A stretch of 64,000 nt of DNA from Arachis hypogaea (GCF_003086295.3 NC_092051.1:66961772-67025771); one strand, 5' to 3'. Positions 32,119 to 44,710 are shown, counted from the stretch's first letter. The notes: generated by a model from the sequence alone, not told the origin. A program made the numbers and translations.

Positions 32119-33538
32119 ATGGTATGATTATTTCTCTTCATTCCTAGTTTTATTTTCTTTTGTCTTCTTTAGTGTTCACTCATAAATTCTGCATATTCAT
32201 CTGCATTCTGCATAAAAAAAAAACATACCTAACGCACAAATAAATAAATTGAACAGAAAGTTGGGCAGGAGTGGTGCTGGACATGTGCCTTGCGCACAAG
32301 CTAGACCATGCGTATGCATCCCTCAGGCATACATGTCACCTGCGATTTCAGCCCATCACGCGTACGCATCCCTAACGCACATGCGTGACTATGTAAAATC
32401 GGCGTAAATAGTGTTTGGCCAGAGAGTTATGATGGTGTGGGGCTAGAACTATACTGGGAGCACAAGCCCCATCACACGTGCGCGTCGTTTTATCAAAGGG
32501 GCCATCCACGCGTGTGCATGCCTGATGCGCACGCGTCGCATGCCATTTTTACCCCATGTCCAGAGCAAACAGAGAGTTGTGCGTACGCGTTGATGCCCTC
32601 ACGTGATTCGCACAATCAAAGGCACGCGTAGGCGTGCCCGACGCTTACGTGTCACTATTCAATCTGCGTGACCCACGCGTACGCGTTATGCACGCGTACG
32701 CGTCTCATGCGACGTACAATTAAACCACCTAGGTGCCTGATTTCAAATTATCTCTCTCCCAATCCTAATTCTTTTCAATCCTACTTATTCCTTCTTTCTT
32801 CTTACTCTCTTCTTCCTTATTCTTTCTTACTTTCCATTACTTTCTTCTTTCCTTCTTTGTTTACACCATCAGGTTTCTTTTCTTCCTCTCCTCCACTCTT
32901 TTCTTCTTCTTTTATTTATTGCATTTAACAACTTTTCCTTCTTCTCAATTTTTATGTTATCTTAGTTATTTATGGTTTCTTTTTCATGCATTTTTATATT
33001 GGTGTTGGAGCTTTATTTGGATGTTATTTTATTAATTTGACCTTACGGATCTTATGTGGAGTAATTCAACAATTGACATCTTAATTTGGCTCTCACATAC
33101 ATTTGGATTATATTATTTTCATTCCTATTTTAACTTGCACACCAAGTGTTTGTGAAAAAGCTCTTATGGTATTTTGAATCCTGTTTTCTTCTACTCTTTT
33201 ACTTGAATACCTTTTTTTTTACAACGCTTGCAATCCATATGTATTTGGGATTATCATTCACAATTGTCATCACTACAACTGCTCTTTTATTTGGCACATT
33301 TATTACTTGATGCTTGAGTTACGCTTCTCATGCCTACTAATTGCATGCTTTTACCCTCTTGCATCTAATTAAAATGAATTGCCTTTTTGCTCTTAATTGA
33401 GGTCTTAACCACATGTTGTAACTACCATGTATTTAAGCTATTATCTTTTCTTTGGCATTCATTATCACTTGGAATTTTATCTCTCCGATTTTTAGTTATA
33501 CATGCTTAATAGTCTTCCTCTTTCCTTCCTCCTTAGGC
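32119..33538 (+). other. Element E region between ORF1 and ORF2
   Basis: No gene. Degenerate ACGCGTACGCGT palindromes occupy about 32285-32705, followed by a strongly pyrimidine-rich stretch (32750-32930) that could be a 5'UTR, then AT-rich sequence ending CCTTCCTCCTTAG just before the ORF2 start. It parallels the promoter and intron region of element C but I see no clear TATA box. Confidence 0.55.
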
Positions 33539-33757
33539 ATGGGTACCAAGAAAGGAAAAGAGAAGGCCACTGAAAAGACCCCACCAAGGAGAAGAACCAC
33601 GAGACCCCCGGCTAAGGCACCTCCATCTACAAGCATCAAGCCGCCAACAAAGTGGGTGAAGAGAATCATCAAAGCCAATGAAGCAGAAAAAACGTCAGTT
33701 GGGGCAACCTGTCCACTTGCTCATCTTAGCATGTCCCGAGGACGGTGCAATCTTTAA
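33539..33757 (+). pseudogene. Element E ORF2 remnant
   Basis: Starts MGTKKGKEKATEKTPPRRR, Lys, Pro and Thr rich, and ends after about 72 codons. The start sits two bases after a splice-acceptor-like CCTTCCTCCTTAG, like ORF2 of C and D. The stop lies at the GAGGAC plus polypurine-like motif, again as in C and D. The large central domain of C and D ORF2 is missing, so this is probably an internally deleted version. Only position and the two ends support the homology; the protein is too short to prove it. Confidence 0.5.
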
Positions 33758-34374
33758 GTGTGGAGAGGTCGATACCGACTTCCATGGGTTAGTTATCTCC
33801 CATTTCAACACCAATGTTTAATTTTCCTTGTTAAATTAGTTGTTGCATTTGCATGTTTGATTGCATGATTGTTTCTCCCATTTTGTGCGTGTTCTTCTAC
33901 CACTACTTGGTTGGAGTGATAAGTTCTTTTAAGACCCTATTTTATAGCATTTTACTAATTTAAATTAAAACTTTTTTGTTAAAATTGTTTGAAGATTTTA
34001 ATTTGAAACATGGTTTTTGAGCTAAGAACACACAACCCGTGAGTTTTGAGCTTAATTATATGGTTAACCATGATATTTATTCTTGTGTGTTTTCTTCTCT
34101 ACAATTGCAATCTATAGTTTGTTCCATTCTATATGAACATTGTTTAGTGTATTTACATGCATACATATGATTAAGGCCATTAATTGTTATTAGCTCACTT
34201 ATCCTAAATAGCCTACTATTCCAATTACCTTTGTTTGCCACTTTGAGCCTTTTAATCCCCATTTGTTCTATATTTTACCACATTACTAGTAGTAAGCGAA
34301 AAAAAACAATTAATTACCCCAATTGAATCTTTGGTTAGCTTAAGAGATTGTGTGTCAATTAAATGTGGGAAGAT
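33758..34374 (+). other. Element E 3' noncoding region
   Basis: A/T-rich, no gene. It parallels 48620-50045 of element C (shared phrase AACACACAACCCGTGAGTTT against AACACAAGCATGTGAGATTT). The polypurine region TTAAATGTGGGAAGA lies just before the 3' LTR but its upstream hairpin is not preserved. Confidence 0.6.
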
Positions 34375-35860
34375 TGATAAACCACTATTTTATGGTTTAT
34401 CTTGTGCTCAATTGAGTGGTTTTTATCAAGTCTTTGCACACTTATTCATACTATTTGCATGATTTTACAATTCCTTTCCAATTCTATTCTATCGTTGAAA
34501 ACTTGCTTCCTAAGCCTTTAAATTGTGTATTTTTAATCCCCCATTTATACCATTCGATGCCGTGATCCGCGTGTTAAGTGTTTTTAGGCTTTATAGGGTA
34601 GGAATGGCTTAAAAGATGGAAAGGAAGCTTGCGAAAATGGAAAAAACACAAGAAACCAAGGAGCTGACTAGCGAGGAACGACGCGCACGCGTACCTGACG
34701 CATGCGCGTGATTTGGAGCTTTCCATGGCGACGCGTGCGCGTACCTGACGCGTACGCGTGAAAGGCGAAAAAGCACAGCGACGAGTGCGCGTACCTGACG
34801 CGTACGCGCGATTCGCGAAGATAACCATCAAAGTGTACGCGTGACTGACGCGTACGCGTGACATGCGCCACGTGCAGAAATCGCAGAAAACGCTGGGGGC
34901 AATTTTGGGCTGGGTTTGGACCCATTTTCGGCCCAGAAACGCAGACTAAAGCCAGGGGACAAGCAGGGACTCAACAGACATTCAATCATTATTCACTTTA
35001 CACATTAGTTAGGTTTAGATGTAGTTTTCTAGGGAGAGAGGCTCTCTCCTCTCTCTAGGTTTTAGGATTTCTCTTAGTTTTAGGTTTATTTCTTCTCAAT
35101 TCCAAGATCAATGTTCCTATAATTTAGTTTCTCTTCTACTTTTATTTGTCTTAGCATTCTAGTTTATCCATTTCCCCTATTGATTACTTTATGTTGCTAT
35201 TTGGTTTATGAATTCTCATGTTTTAATTTCATTTTCAATTTAATGCAATTTGAGATATTTCAGATTTATGATTGCTTTCTTCAATTTATGTTATTGAGGC
35301 TTTCAATTTAATTAGATTTCTCTCCTTTCGGCTTTTGTTGAGTAATTGGAGACTCTTGAGTTATCAAACTTCTTTGTTGATTGATAATTGGAATTTGCTG
35401 GTTGATTTGGATCCCTCTAAAGCTAGTCTTTCCTTGGGAGTTGACTAGGACTTGAGGAATCAAATTGATTCATTCACTTGACTTTCCTCTATAGTTAGAG
35501 GTTAACTAAGTGGTAGCAACTGACAATCCTCATCACAATTGATAAGGATAACTAGTATAGGACTTCTAATTTTCATACCTTGCCAAGAGCTTTATTAGTT
35601 ATTAATTTAATTCTCGTAATTTACTTTTCTTGTTCCTTATTCAAAACCCCAAAAATATACTTTTTCCATAACCAATAATAACTACACCTCCTTGTAATTC
35701 CTTGAGAGACGACCCGAGGTTTAAATACTTCGGATTATTTTTATTGGGTTTGCTTAAGTGACAACCAAATTTTTGTATGAAAGGATTATTGTTAGTTTAG
35801 AAACTATACTTGCAACGAGAATTTTTTGTGAATTCTTTACTAGCAAAAATCCATTCATCA
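34375..35860 (+). repeat. Element E 3' LTR
   Basis: 1486 bases, TGATAAACC to TTCATCA. ACGCGTACGCGT palindromes at 34680-34862, CTAGGGAGAGAGG hairpin at 35029-35058, end block with CCGAGGTTTAAATACTTCGG near 35714-35733. Target repeat tgtgc follows. Confidence 0.93.
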
Positions 35861-36945
35861 TGTGCCGACCTCCAACATAAGGGAAGTCCTGGAAGAAGTA
35901 CACAGTGGTATGTGTGGCAACCACCTGGGGGCACAAGCTCTTTCTAAAAAAGTACTCCGAGCTGGGTTCTTCTGGCCAACCTTGCAAAAAGAAGCAACAG
36001 AGTTCGTTAAAACGTGCCCACCATGTCAGAAGCACACCAACTTCCATATAGCTCCGCCTGAGGAGCTTATCTGCGTTACTTCACCCTAGCCATTCGCAAA
36101 GTGGGGGCTCGACCTCCTTGGACCTTTTCCCCAGGGATCCGGACAAGTCAAGTTTTTCATTGTAGGCATAGACTACTTCACAAAGTGGATTGAGGCAGAG
36201 CCATTAGCTAATGCCACAGCCCAAAGAAGTCGGAAATTTCTATACAGAAATATTATCACAAGGTTTGGGATCCCATACTCCAACACCACAGATAATGGTA
36301 CTCAATTCATCGACGCAGGCTTTAGAAATCTGGTAGTTGATATAAAAATCAAGCACCAGTTCACCTCTGTAGAGCACCCACAAGCCAGTGGACAGACGGA
36401 AGCCGCCAACAAATTCATACTGGCCGGGTTAAAACGGAGGTTACAGGATGCCAAAGGAGCTTGGGCTGAAGAGCTCCCGCATCCTATGGGCATATCGGAC
36501 AACACCACACTCAACTATTGGAGAATCACCATTCTGACTTGCTTACGGAATGGAGGCAATGATTCCCGTAGACATAGAAGAAGGATCTCCTAGAATGATC
36601 CTCTATAATGAAGATACCAACTACAAGGCTCAAAGGGAAGAGCTCGACCTACTTTCAGAAGTCTTAGAAAGAGTTCGAGTTAAAGAGGAGGCCTTAAAGC
36701 GTTGAATGGCTCTGAGGTATAATCAGAAGGTAGTCCAGTGAAACTTCCTCACCAATGATTTCATCTTAATCCGAAATGATATCGGAGCAGGTCGGTCAGG
36801 GGAAGGGAAGCTAGCAGCTAACTGGAAAGGACCATACCGAGTAACAAAAGTACTCGGAAAAGGTTACTATAAGGTATCCGACCTCGAGGGACGAGAGCTA
36901 CCCATGTCATGGCATGCTTGTAACCTAAGAAGGTACTATAGTTAG
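35861..36945 (+). pseudogene. pol: Element B integrase
   Basis: Pol resumes after element E. The zinc-binding HHCC part is complete: EVHSGMCGNHLGAQ through CPPCQKH. The catalytic core follows with KWGLDLLGPFP (first Asp), TDNGTQF (second Asp) and ASGQTEAANKFI (Glu), so the DDE triad is visible. The C-terminal part shows GPYRVTKVLGKGYYKVSDLE and ends with a stop at 36943. Breaks: TAG at 36087 where Trp is expected, a frameshift near 36530, and TGA codons near 36704 and 36741. Integrase inserts the DNA copy into chromosomes; this copy is dead. Confidence 0.9.
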
Positions 36946-38202
36946 AAAACAATAAAAGATCTTAGGTCAAGGGTGCACTCTTTTTCCTGAAAAGGTTTTT
37001 TAATGAGGCACCAGGCCGAGATCTAAAAGGGTAAGCACTCATATGTATATACTATTGTTCATATTTCTATTTTTTATTATCATTTAAATAAAGCTTTTAT
37101 ATTCCCTAAAAAGTTTCCTACCAAGACGCAATAATCTAAAATGCAAAAATTCATCGTCCGATTACAAAGAGGTCGGCAAGGTGAAAACCAAATTCATCGT
37201 CCGATTATAAAGAGGCCGGCAAGGTGAAAAACCAAATTCATCGTCCGATTACGAAGAGGTCGACAAGATGAAAACAAATTCATTGACCGATTACAGAAAG
37301 TCGGCAAGGTGAAAGCGGTAGAAACAGATTAATGCAAGAAGTTATAAAAAGCAACCCATAAAAAGTTACCTGACGAGGTCTGACTAAAAATGGATTACTA
37401 AAAATAACTTAATAAGGCCCGAGAGAGAAGTCGGACCAACGAAAGAATCACTAAAAAGGGACAAATACACCATCAAAAAGGTCCGAGCTACTTAGCTATA
37501 AAGGTATAAAGTTTTGCAAAAGGACATTACCTAAAAAGCAAAAGCACAAGTCAAGACGACGCTAAAAAGTCATCCAAACAAACTATAAAGAAAAGGTTCC
37601 TTAGCGTAACACTACCTAAAAAGTTGTTGGAATGTGACTAAAAAGCCTAGGTAACTAAGTCCTACAGGTCTTCGTCAGCCAAGAAAAGGCGCAAGCACAA
37701 TCTCAAGAACAAGCCAGAAGGTGGAGAAACAACTTAAGGGTCAAAGTGCTTGGCAAAAAGGGGAACAGCTCTGCTCGAACAATGAAACAGGGCTACAAGG
37801 AAGTCGATGACTAAAAAGGTTTTATAAGAACACTAGAAAGTTGTTAGACAAGTTAACCCGGACACCAAAGGATCACCTCTCTCAAGCAGAAAGTAAGGCA
37901 TGATCCAACAAGGGCCAAAAACCACACTACAAAAGAGGTCAGACAGTAAAAGTACCAAACCTCAGTCAAAATCCACAAAGGTTACAAATGTGCAACAAAC
38001 ATACTAGCAAAAACATATCTATAATACATTTAAAGACTCAAAAGGCTACTATTTAAAAGCAGCCTTAGAGTTTAAAGTGTTTTGTTTTGCAAAATAAGGT
38101 TGCTAGAAAAAGCAACCAAAAGTGTCAGAGAAAATCAAACCAAAGACTTATACAAAATAAAAGTTTAAAAGTCCACAAGCCGGACTATGCAAATATACAA
38201 AA
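36946..38202 (+). other. Element B spacer between pol and antisense ORF
   Basis: A-rich, no gene. Four imperfect tandem units of about 42-44 bases (37148-37316) contain TTCATCGTCCGATTAC and GAGGTCGGCAAGGTGAAAA. Further decayed words of the same kind continue downstream. Confidence 0.65.
37148..37316 (+). repeat. Short tandem repeat, four units
   Basis: Unit starts near 37151, 37194, 37238 and 37280 (TCATCG or variant). The units share a core of CGATTAC plus GGTCGGCAAGGTGAAA. Confidence 0.75.
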
Positions 38203-40157
38203 TCATAAAGGGTCCAAATTCTCCCCAGTAGTAGCATCCTTGGCGGAAGGAGGAGGAACAGTCGAAAGCGGAGTAGCATCTGCAGTCCCATCCTCCCGAT
38301 TCAGGATTTGGACATCAGGATAAGGCTCGGGACGGTCGACCTCAACTGTAGGAGTTGAAGAAGTTGAGGTTGCAGAAGCTTTGGCCGGTGGCACAGAAGG
38401 AGGACCTTCATCTTCATCATCAGGGGCTAGTACATTCTTGCCATCCACCACAATATTGTCCAAGCTGAACAAGGAGAGGTCAGCCTCAGGAGAAATAACT
38501 CGAACCTGAGCCTTCAGGATCTCGAACATGTCAGTCATGCAAGTTACCATGTGACCCTGAAGCTCAGCGTAATCATAATAGGCCGATTGAAGCCCCTCCT
38601 TGGTTTTCAGCAGCTCGCCATAGGTCCGAGTATAGCTCTCCTTATACTTCTTGGCAGCCTCATCAGACAAGTTGGCAGCAGCCTCCACCCTAGTAGCCCG
38701 CTCCTTTTCCTTCTCCACATCAATCTCCAGCTTTGCAACTCTGCCATCAAGCTCATCCTTCAAGCTCTTAACCCTGTCATATTCAGCCTTTGCCTCCTCC
38801 ATAAAAGCCCTAGTGGCATGAAGAGGAGACTCTTTAATGATTCAGGAAAGGGCCGCACCAATGTTAGCACCTTGGATACTACTACCTACAACAAAGTCTA
38901 CATAGTGGAGAAGTGACACATCGTCCAGAGGAATTTGACCGTGAGGGGCAATCCGCTCATCAGCAAACCCCACGGCATCAAAATCCTTACTGTTCAGATC
39001 AAAAGAACCCACAATTTTTTGTCTTTTCGGGAGAGGACCAGCAGCAGTTGGAGAGGAGGTAGCACCAGAAGATGGTTGAACTGGGTCAGAAAGAACAGTC
39101 CAAACTTGAGGAGTCGGAATGACCTTCCTCGGCCCAGAAGCATCCGAGGTCAGCCTCTTTGGAAGCAGTTGGGAAGATCCCTCTCCAGAAGTATTCACTG
39201 TCAGATTCTGCGTAGCGGTCGCCTTCTTTGCCCTACGGAAGGCCTTCATGGAGTCCGTAGATATCACCATTTCTGAAAAATAAACCAACAAAATCAAGTT
39301 ATAGGTAAGAAAGGTTTAAATTGGCAAACAAACAAAAAAGAAAAGCTAAAAAGAAGTCGGCCACTACCCAGCTCAGCACGAAGGAGGGAAGGATCTCCCA
39401 GAAACTTTTTCATATCTAGGTGAGGAGGCTCCCCCCAGTTCTCCTCTAGCACACTCACAAAGGCTTGTTCTAACTTGCTCAAGCTCTCCCAAGAATATTT
39501 AACCACTACTGGATCCTTTTGCCATGATAAAGGGAAGGTGGGCTCATTATTTTCATCTAAAAAGAAGGGCCGAGCTCCCTCCACAACTCGGACCATGAAG
39601 TAATAATTCTTGAAGTCACAATAAGACTCATCATACATCGAGAAGACCTTCTTCCTTTGAGTAGCTCGAAAAGAAATCCAAGAGGCTTTCTTCTTAGCAA
39701 CCCCAGGCTTTGTCAACACAAAAAGTTAAAGAAAGGGAGTTTCGGTAGGTCGGAACCCCAGCTCCCGACACCACAATTGAAAGATTCTTATAAAACCCAA
39801 TGAGTTCGGATGGAGTTGAGAAGGGGCTACATTGCAAGATCACAACAGGTCGGTCTCAAAGGTGGTAAAAGGGATGGTGATATTCAACTGACTAAAAAAG
39901 TAGTCATAAGCATAGAAAAAGGGTCGTTCCCCCTGAGTCAAGGAAGGAAAACTAACCCTCTCCTCAGGGTTAGGTGACACCAACTCATAATTCTTCTCCT
40001 GATCCCTATCACTACAAATCATATGAAACCTCCTAAGTCTCACACAGTATTCAGGGTCAGCCACTGTAACACACATTAGGACTATAGAGTCCAGCCAGTC
40101 AGACATGCCGTCAGGGACCTTGGTAGACATTCCAACAATATTTTTTCGTGAAGACAT
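38203..40157 (-). pseudogene. Element B antisense ORF, spliced, with three stops
   Basis: On the strand opposite to pol, an ATG at 40157 (MSSRKNIVGMSTKVPDGM) opens a frame that includes PFFYAYDYFFSQLNITIPFT and APSQLHPNSLGFIRIFQLWC. These phrases match the 'putative gypsy type transposon' (Transposase_28-like) pattern as I know it. A donor at 39367 (G-GTAGTG) and acceptor at 39273 (TTTTTCAG) remove 95 bases and join the reading frame as L-E-M-V. The C-terminal half is a coiled coil (EEAKAEYDRVKSLKDELDGR). In-frame stops lie at 39838, about 39727 and about 38842. Antisense ORFs after pol are known in Grande and Retand. Function is unknown. Confidence 0.75.
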
Positions 40158-41137
40158 AGGCCAACTATCCCTACGTTAAGAAAAAGAAGAAATTGATTAC
40201 TACCAAACAACTCGGGCAAATAAGGAAAAAACTCGGATAATAAAAAGTAATCAGCAAGTGTCAGATATGGCAGTAAAAGGGAAACGCCAGGACCCACGGT
40301 AAAGTATAGGGGCACCCTTTGGAGGCAACAACAAGGTAAGAATTCAGAAAAAGGGAAGTCGACAGTCTATGCCCTAACACCTCTCAATAGAAAATACAAA
40401 GAGATAAGTTCTTTTCTGGTAATGTCACTCCAATACAAATAGCAAGAAGGCCATCATCATCAACAGACCACGCAAAAATCATCAAAACCTACAATCTCTT
40501 TAGCCCAATAGTTCATTATCAAAGCTACAACCTTTCTCCATCAGCAATTCAAACAAAAGTTCTGTACAAGAAGAGGCCATCCAAGGATGAAAAAAGACAG
40601 GAACAGCGGCAAGCAAAAACCCTACGAAAAGCAAGATTACCAAAAGGCACACATTTTTCTCAAACAGGAGTGAAAGGGAAAAAGTCACAACAGTGATCAG
40701 ACGCAAAGATCCATTCTTTTTGCAGAAAGAATCAGAAGCTTCTCAGAGCAAAACTTAAAAACAAAATTAAAACTTTACAATGAAAGCATGCAGAAAAGAC
40801 GAAAGACTAACCTGCAGAAGAGAAGACGATAACCGCTTGAAGCCAAAAGAACGACGAAGTCCGCGATCAAACAATCGCTTTCAGGCAAAGAAAATGTAAG
40901 GCTTGGAAGCAAGAGAACGAAGCACCACAGCAAGTAACAAACAAAGAGCGAAGAGAAAGGAGAGAAGAAACGGAAAAATGATTCTTTAAAATTCAAAATG
41001 GAATGCAAAAGAGGGAAGAGAGAAAACGGCGAAGGGAAATTAATGAGCTTTAAACCCTCGCACGTTCCCAAGAACGTGCAAACCTGCGCTGCAGTTAAAA
41101 AGGAAAAGGAAGAGAAAACGCTTCGCATTCAAGGAGT
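40158..41137 (-). promoter_or_regulatory. Presumed promoter, 5'UTR and 5'UTR intron of the antisense ORF
   Basis: On the minus strand a donor CTGCAG-GTTAGT (GT at 40811-40810) and an acceptor AACGTAG at 40171 would remove about 641 bases and place the ATG 13 bases into the next exon. Upstream (40820-41100) is pyrimidine-rich, as in plant 5'UTRs. Short ORFs here are not convincing. The promoter itself would lie near 41.1 kb, where element C is inserted. Confidence 0.45.
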
Positions 41138-41142
41138 CCCAG

Positions 41143-42673
41143 TGATAAATCCCGATTTCGTGATTTATCTTGTGCTTATTTTGGGGGATTTTATCATCTT
41201 TTTCCACATTTATTCAATGAAATAGCAAGGTTTTGTAATTCTCCCTTGAATTTTGCTTAAGTGTAAAAACATGCTTTTTAGACTCCAAATTGGTGATTTT
41301 GATTCATTTTAATTCCATTCGATGCCTTGATGTGTGTGTTGAGTAATTTCAGGTTATAAGGTAAGTATTGGATGGGAGAAATGAGTAGAAAAGCATACAA
41401 AGGGGAGAATGCATGAAGAAATAAAGATTGGAAGTGCATCAAAGGACGCGCACGCACACAAGGCCCGCACGCGCAAAAGTGATCTCGCCCATGGACGCGC
41501 ACACGTACATGCCGCTTCCGCGCGGATGGAGAAATTGCCAATCGACGCGCACGCGCACTTGGCGCGCACGCGCCAATATTCTTACATGGCCCACTTGAAG
41601 GCAAAACGTTGGGGGCGATTTTTGAGCTGCCCAGGCCCAAGTCCAACTTGTTTCTAAGTGTATTTCATGCAGAATTAAAGTCTAAGCAAAGGGGGAGCAA
41701 TTAGTTTAGCCAACATTAGTCTTTAGTTAGGATTAGGTTAGGATTAGGTTAGATCATCTTAATTTCATGTTTAATTACTTGATCTCATCTTGTTTCCTTT
41801 ATGATCTCTCATTTCTACATCTTGATTCTCTTAATTGTGATGTTAATTTCTCATTTTGCTCTCTTTTGTGATGATGAACTCATGTTGGATTTGATTTACT
41901 TTTAATGCAATTTAATGTTGATGTTCCTTTTTATTGATGAATTGAATTGTGTTCTTACTTTTCTTGCACTTAGTAGTTGTTAGATTTTATTATTCTTACA
42001 ATTTATAATGTTTACCTTTATTGCACCCTATGTGTTTGATGAAATGATCTCTTTAATTTTTGAGTAGTTTTGTCAACTCTTGGCCTAAGCCAAGGGAATT
42101 GGGTAATCTTGAGTCATTGGATATGATGAATTTGGTGATTTGAGAACCCATGGTGATCAATTTGACACCCATTGACGTTAACCCACTACTAAGTTAATTA
42201 GTAGGTAGGTTAGGACTTAAGGGTGGATGTGATTAAATCTATTTGACGTACTTCAAGCTTAGGAGTAAATGTTACGTACTTAAAGCTTTTGGGAAGTAGA
42301 CTTAATAGATTGGCCTCTCATGATTATCAATATTCGGTTTGTTGACAAGGATGGTGATCTCAATTACCCAAATCTTAGCCAAGAGTTCTTTATTTTGCTC
42401 TCTTTATTCGCTTGCTAATTCTATTTTTCTTGCCCTCTCATGAACCAAAATCCCCCTTTTACCCCTTCATAGCCAATAACTAAGCATTACATTGTTTTCC
42501 TAGGGAGACGACCTGGAGTCCAAATACTTCGGTAAATTTTCATTGGGGTTTGTACATGTGACAAAACCAAATTTTTGATGTGAGAATTGTTTGTGGGTTT
42601 GGAGCTATGCTTACAACGAAGTCTTTATTTCTATAAGAGAAATTCTAAACCATCAAGCGAAACTCGCTCGTCA
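41143..42673 (+). repeat. Element C 5' LTR
   Basis: 1531 bases, TGATAAATCC to CTCGTCA. Palindromes of ACGCGCACGCG type at 41447-41575. It lacks the 34-base hairpin that the 3' LTR has at 50638-50667; otherwise the two are very similar. Confidence 0.94.
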
Positions 42674-42677
42674 AAAA

Positions 42678-42698
42678 TGGCGCCGTTGCCGGGGATCG
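42678..42698 (+). other. Element C primer binding site, tRNA-Asp
   Basis: TGGCGCCGTTGCCGGGGATC matches the tRNA-Asp complement exactly over its 20 bases; 4 bases after the LTR end. Confidence 0.9.
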
Positions 42699-42814
42699 CA
42701 ATGGTGCTATGTTATTGGCTATTGTATATATTGTGAATAGCTTGAATTTTGGTTTGTTTGCTAGTTTTTACTAGTTAGGATTTTATCTTCTTTGTTTTTA
42801 TTTTCTCTTTCACT

Positions 42815-44550
42815 ATGAATTGTCATCCTTTTGGTATGAGTGTAGTTCAAATTATGTTGTAGGAAATGAAAGCTCCAATGAGGATATGCATCAAGGGTTT
42901 GGAATTCAAGGATGGGAGGAACCTCAAGCTTATGAACAACCTTTATGGCAACAACCTCCTACGAACTCCTATGGGTATAATCCTGATCCTAATGTGTATC
43001 AATCCAATGTGTGTGATGACCCTCATTGTTGTTGTCAACCACAATCATCATATGCATGTGATCCCAATCCTCAATATAGCCACACACCATGCTCACAAGC
43101 CTCACATCACCATTCAACTCCATGTGAACATAACTCATATACACCATATCAACCACCATTTGAATCATATCTAGAACAACCACCATCCCAATACTAATAA
43201 TCCCAAGAACCACAAATTCCACACACACCACCTCAAGAGTTTCACCAATATGAACTACCTTCCAACATTGACAATCTTCTCTCAAACACTGAACCCTATC
43301 TTTCACCACCACCTCCCGATGAAGCCTTCATATTAGAACTAGGAGATCTTGAATCTCGCATCTTAAGGCGACAAGAGGAGGGTGAAGCTAAGTTTAAGGA
43401 GCTAAGAGTAAGGGTAGCTAGCATGGTAGAAGCCGTGAATCACCTAACATTTTACCTAGGTTCATGTACCCTGAGCACTCCCATTGTTGAATGCAAAAAA
43501 AATATCAAGGAGCCTAGCGAGGGAATAATCTTGAAGCTCCAAGGTGAGGAAGAAGAGTTGAAGCAAGAAAAGCAACAAGAGGAGAAGATAGAGATTAGCG
43601 AACAAAAGGAAGTAGTGGATAGATTTTTGGGATATGTTGAGCTCATAAAGGATGTTAAAAAGGAAAGTGAAGTTGCAGAAGTAAATGGAGAGTTGAAGGA
43701 AAATGATCAGGAAGTGGATTCCATCACTAGTGATTTTTTGCCCACATTGATCAACCCCCTTGACAATCTTGTTGAGCCCTCTCCCAGTGGATTGGAAAGC
43801 AAGGTTGAGAAGGATGTACAACCTTCAAAACCCATTGTAAGTAAAGAACTGGAAGAAGTGTTCCAAGCAACAAGCCCTCCTATCTATGATGATTCCGCGT
43901 CAACATGTGATCCTTTCGAGTTTGAAGAGTCCTTCCCCAAAATGCTTGTACTTGATGAAGAGATAGACTTCACTAGACCTCCTATCTATGATGAGAGTGA
44001 TGGGGAGGAGATAGAAGAAATTGGTGAAGATGAATGTGAACTTGAGGAAGCTTGGCATGAGGAGAAACTTGAAGAACCTTGCCAAATGGTGGAACTTCCC
44101 AGAAGAGGATGGATGGGAGTAGAGCATGCTTTATCAGGACCCTTGGGAACTTCTTCACCTAGTTCGCCACCCAATCCTTTGCTTGAGTGGATAAAACTTC
44201 TAACTCTCAGCTTTATTATCCCACTTGAGTATGGTTTGCTTGAGACGGATGGCCAACTTAGGGCGTTTTGTGGAATTAAGCAAAAGAGAAGGATGTTTAG
44301 TGGTTGGCGTTGTAAATCTAGACTCATTATGGTTGGAAGCTCAAAATTGAAGAACATGGATTGGTGTAATGCTCAAGTAAATGGCTCAAAGAGAGTAGTT
44401 TGGTGCTTCCATGAGAATTCTGCTTTCTCATCACCCGGACAAAGTCAAGGCAATCAATTAGAAGATGGGTGCGAGGACAAGATATGGGATCCTGGATTAG
44501 CTTATGAAAATCAATTTTGGGAGCTCGTGTCTTGGAGAGGACCTCACTAA
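42815..44550 (+). pseudogene. Element C ORF1, novel conserved C-terminal domain
   Basis: An ATG at 42815 matches the E start, but one base is missing a few codons later; the rest is read in the frame beginning at 42820. The Pro/Gln/His/Tyr-rich N-terminus ends at two adjacent TAA codons (43195-43200), then the frame is open to 44550. The middle is acidic and helical (KQEKQQEEKIEISEQKEVVD). The C-terminal block matches E: LSFIIPLEYGLLETDGQLRA, CGIKQKRRMFSGWRC, SKLKNMDWCNAQVNGSKR. No known catalytic motif. The Trp-rich tail of E is shifted out of frame or lost. Probably a particle or RNA-binding protein replacing gag, but that is a guess from position only. Confidence 0.75.
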
Positions 44551-44660
44551 AGCTTATTGAAGATGGTTGGAACTTCTGACAACCGATTGGAGGACAAGCA
44601 CTCTTGGAGGTTCAAGGATGGGTACAAACATAAGCCACCTTGACAAGAAGCCTCCCAAAT

Positions 44661-44710
44661 GTCCAACTTAAGGACCTAAACCAAAAGTGCTTGGTGGGAG
44701 ACACCCCACC
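44661..44710 (+). promoter_or_regulatory. Tandem hairpins after element C ORF1
   Basis: GTCC-AACTTAA-GGAC (44661-44675), linker CAAAAGTGCTT, then GGTGGG-AGACAC-CCCACC (44693-44710). Located 110 bases after the ORF1 stop. Confidence 0.75.

Larger units (their letters stand above)
12127..35860 (+). mobile_element. Element E: non-autonomous LTR element, host of F and J
   Basis: The 5' LTR is 12127-13053 plus 29553-30125 (split by F), the primer site is at 30129, ORF1 at 30261-32051, a short ORF2 at 33539-33757, and the 3' LTR at 34375-35860. Target repeat tgtgc lies at 12122-12126 and 35861-35865, and element B integrase resumes in frame beyond it. No protease, RT or integrase is present between the LTRs. 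It belongs with C and D by LTR, primer site and ORFs. Without F and J the element would be about 7.2 kb. Confidence 0.93.

Noticed and set aside
40500..41128. Leu/Phe-rich ORFs on the minus strand as signal-peptide or membrane proteins
   Set aside because: They fall in the presumed 5'UTR and intron of the antisense ORF and have no conserved counterpart or convincing start.
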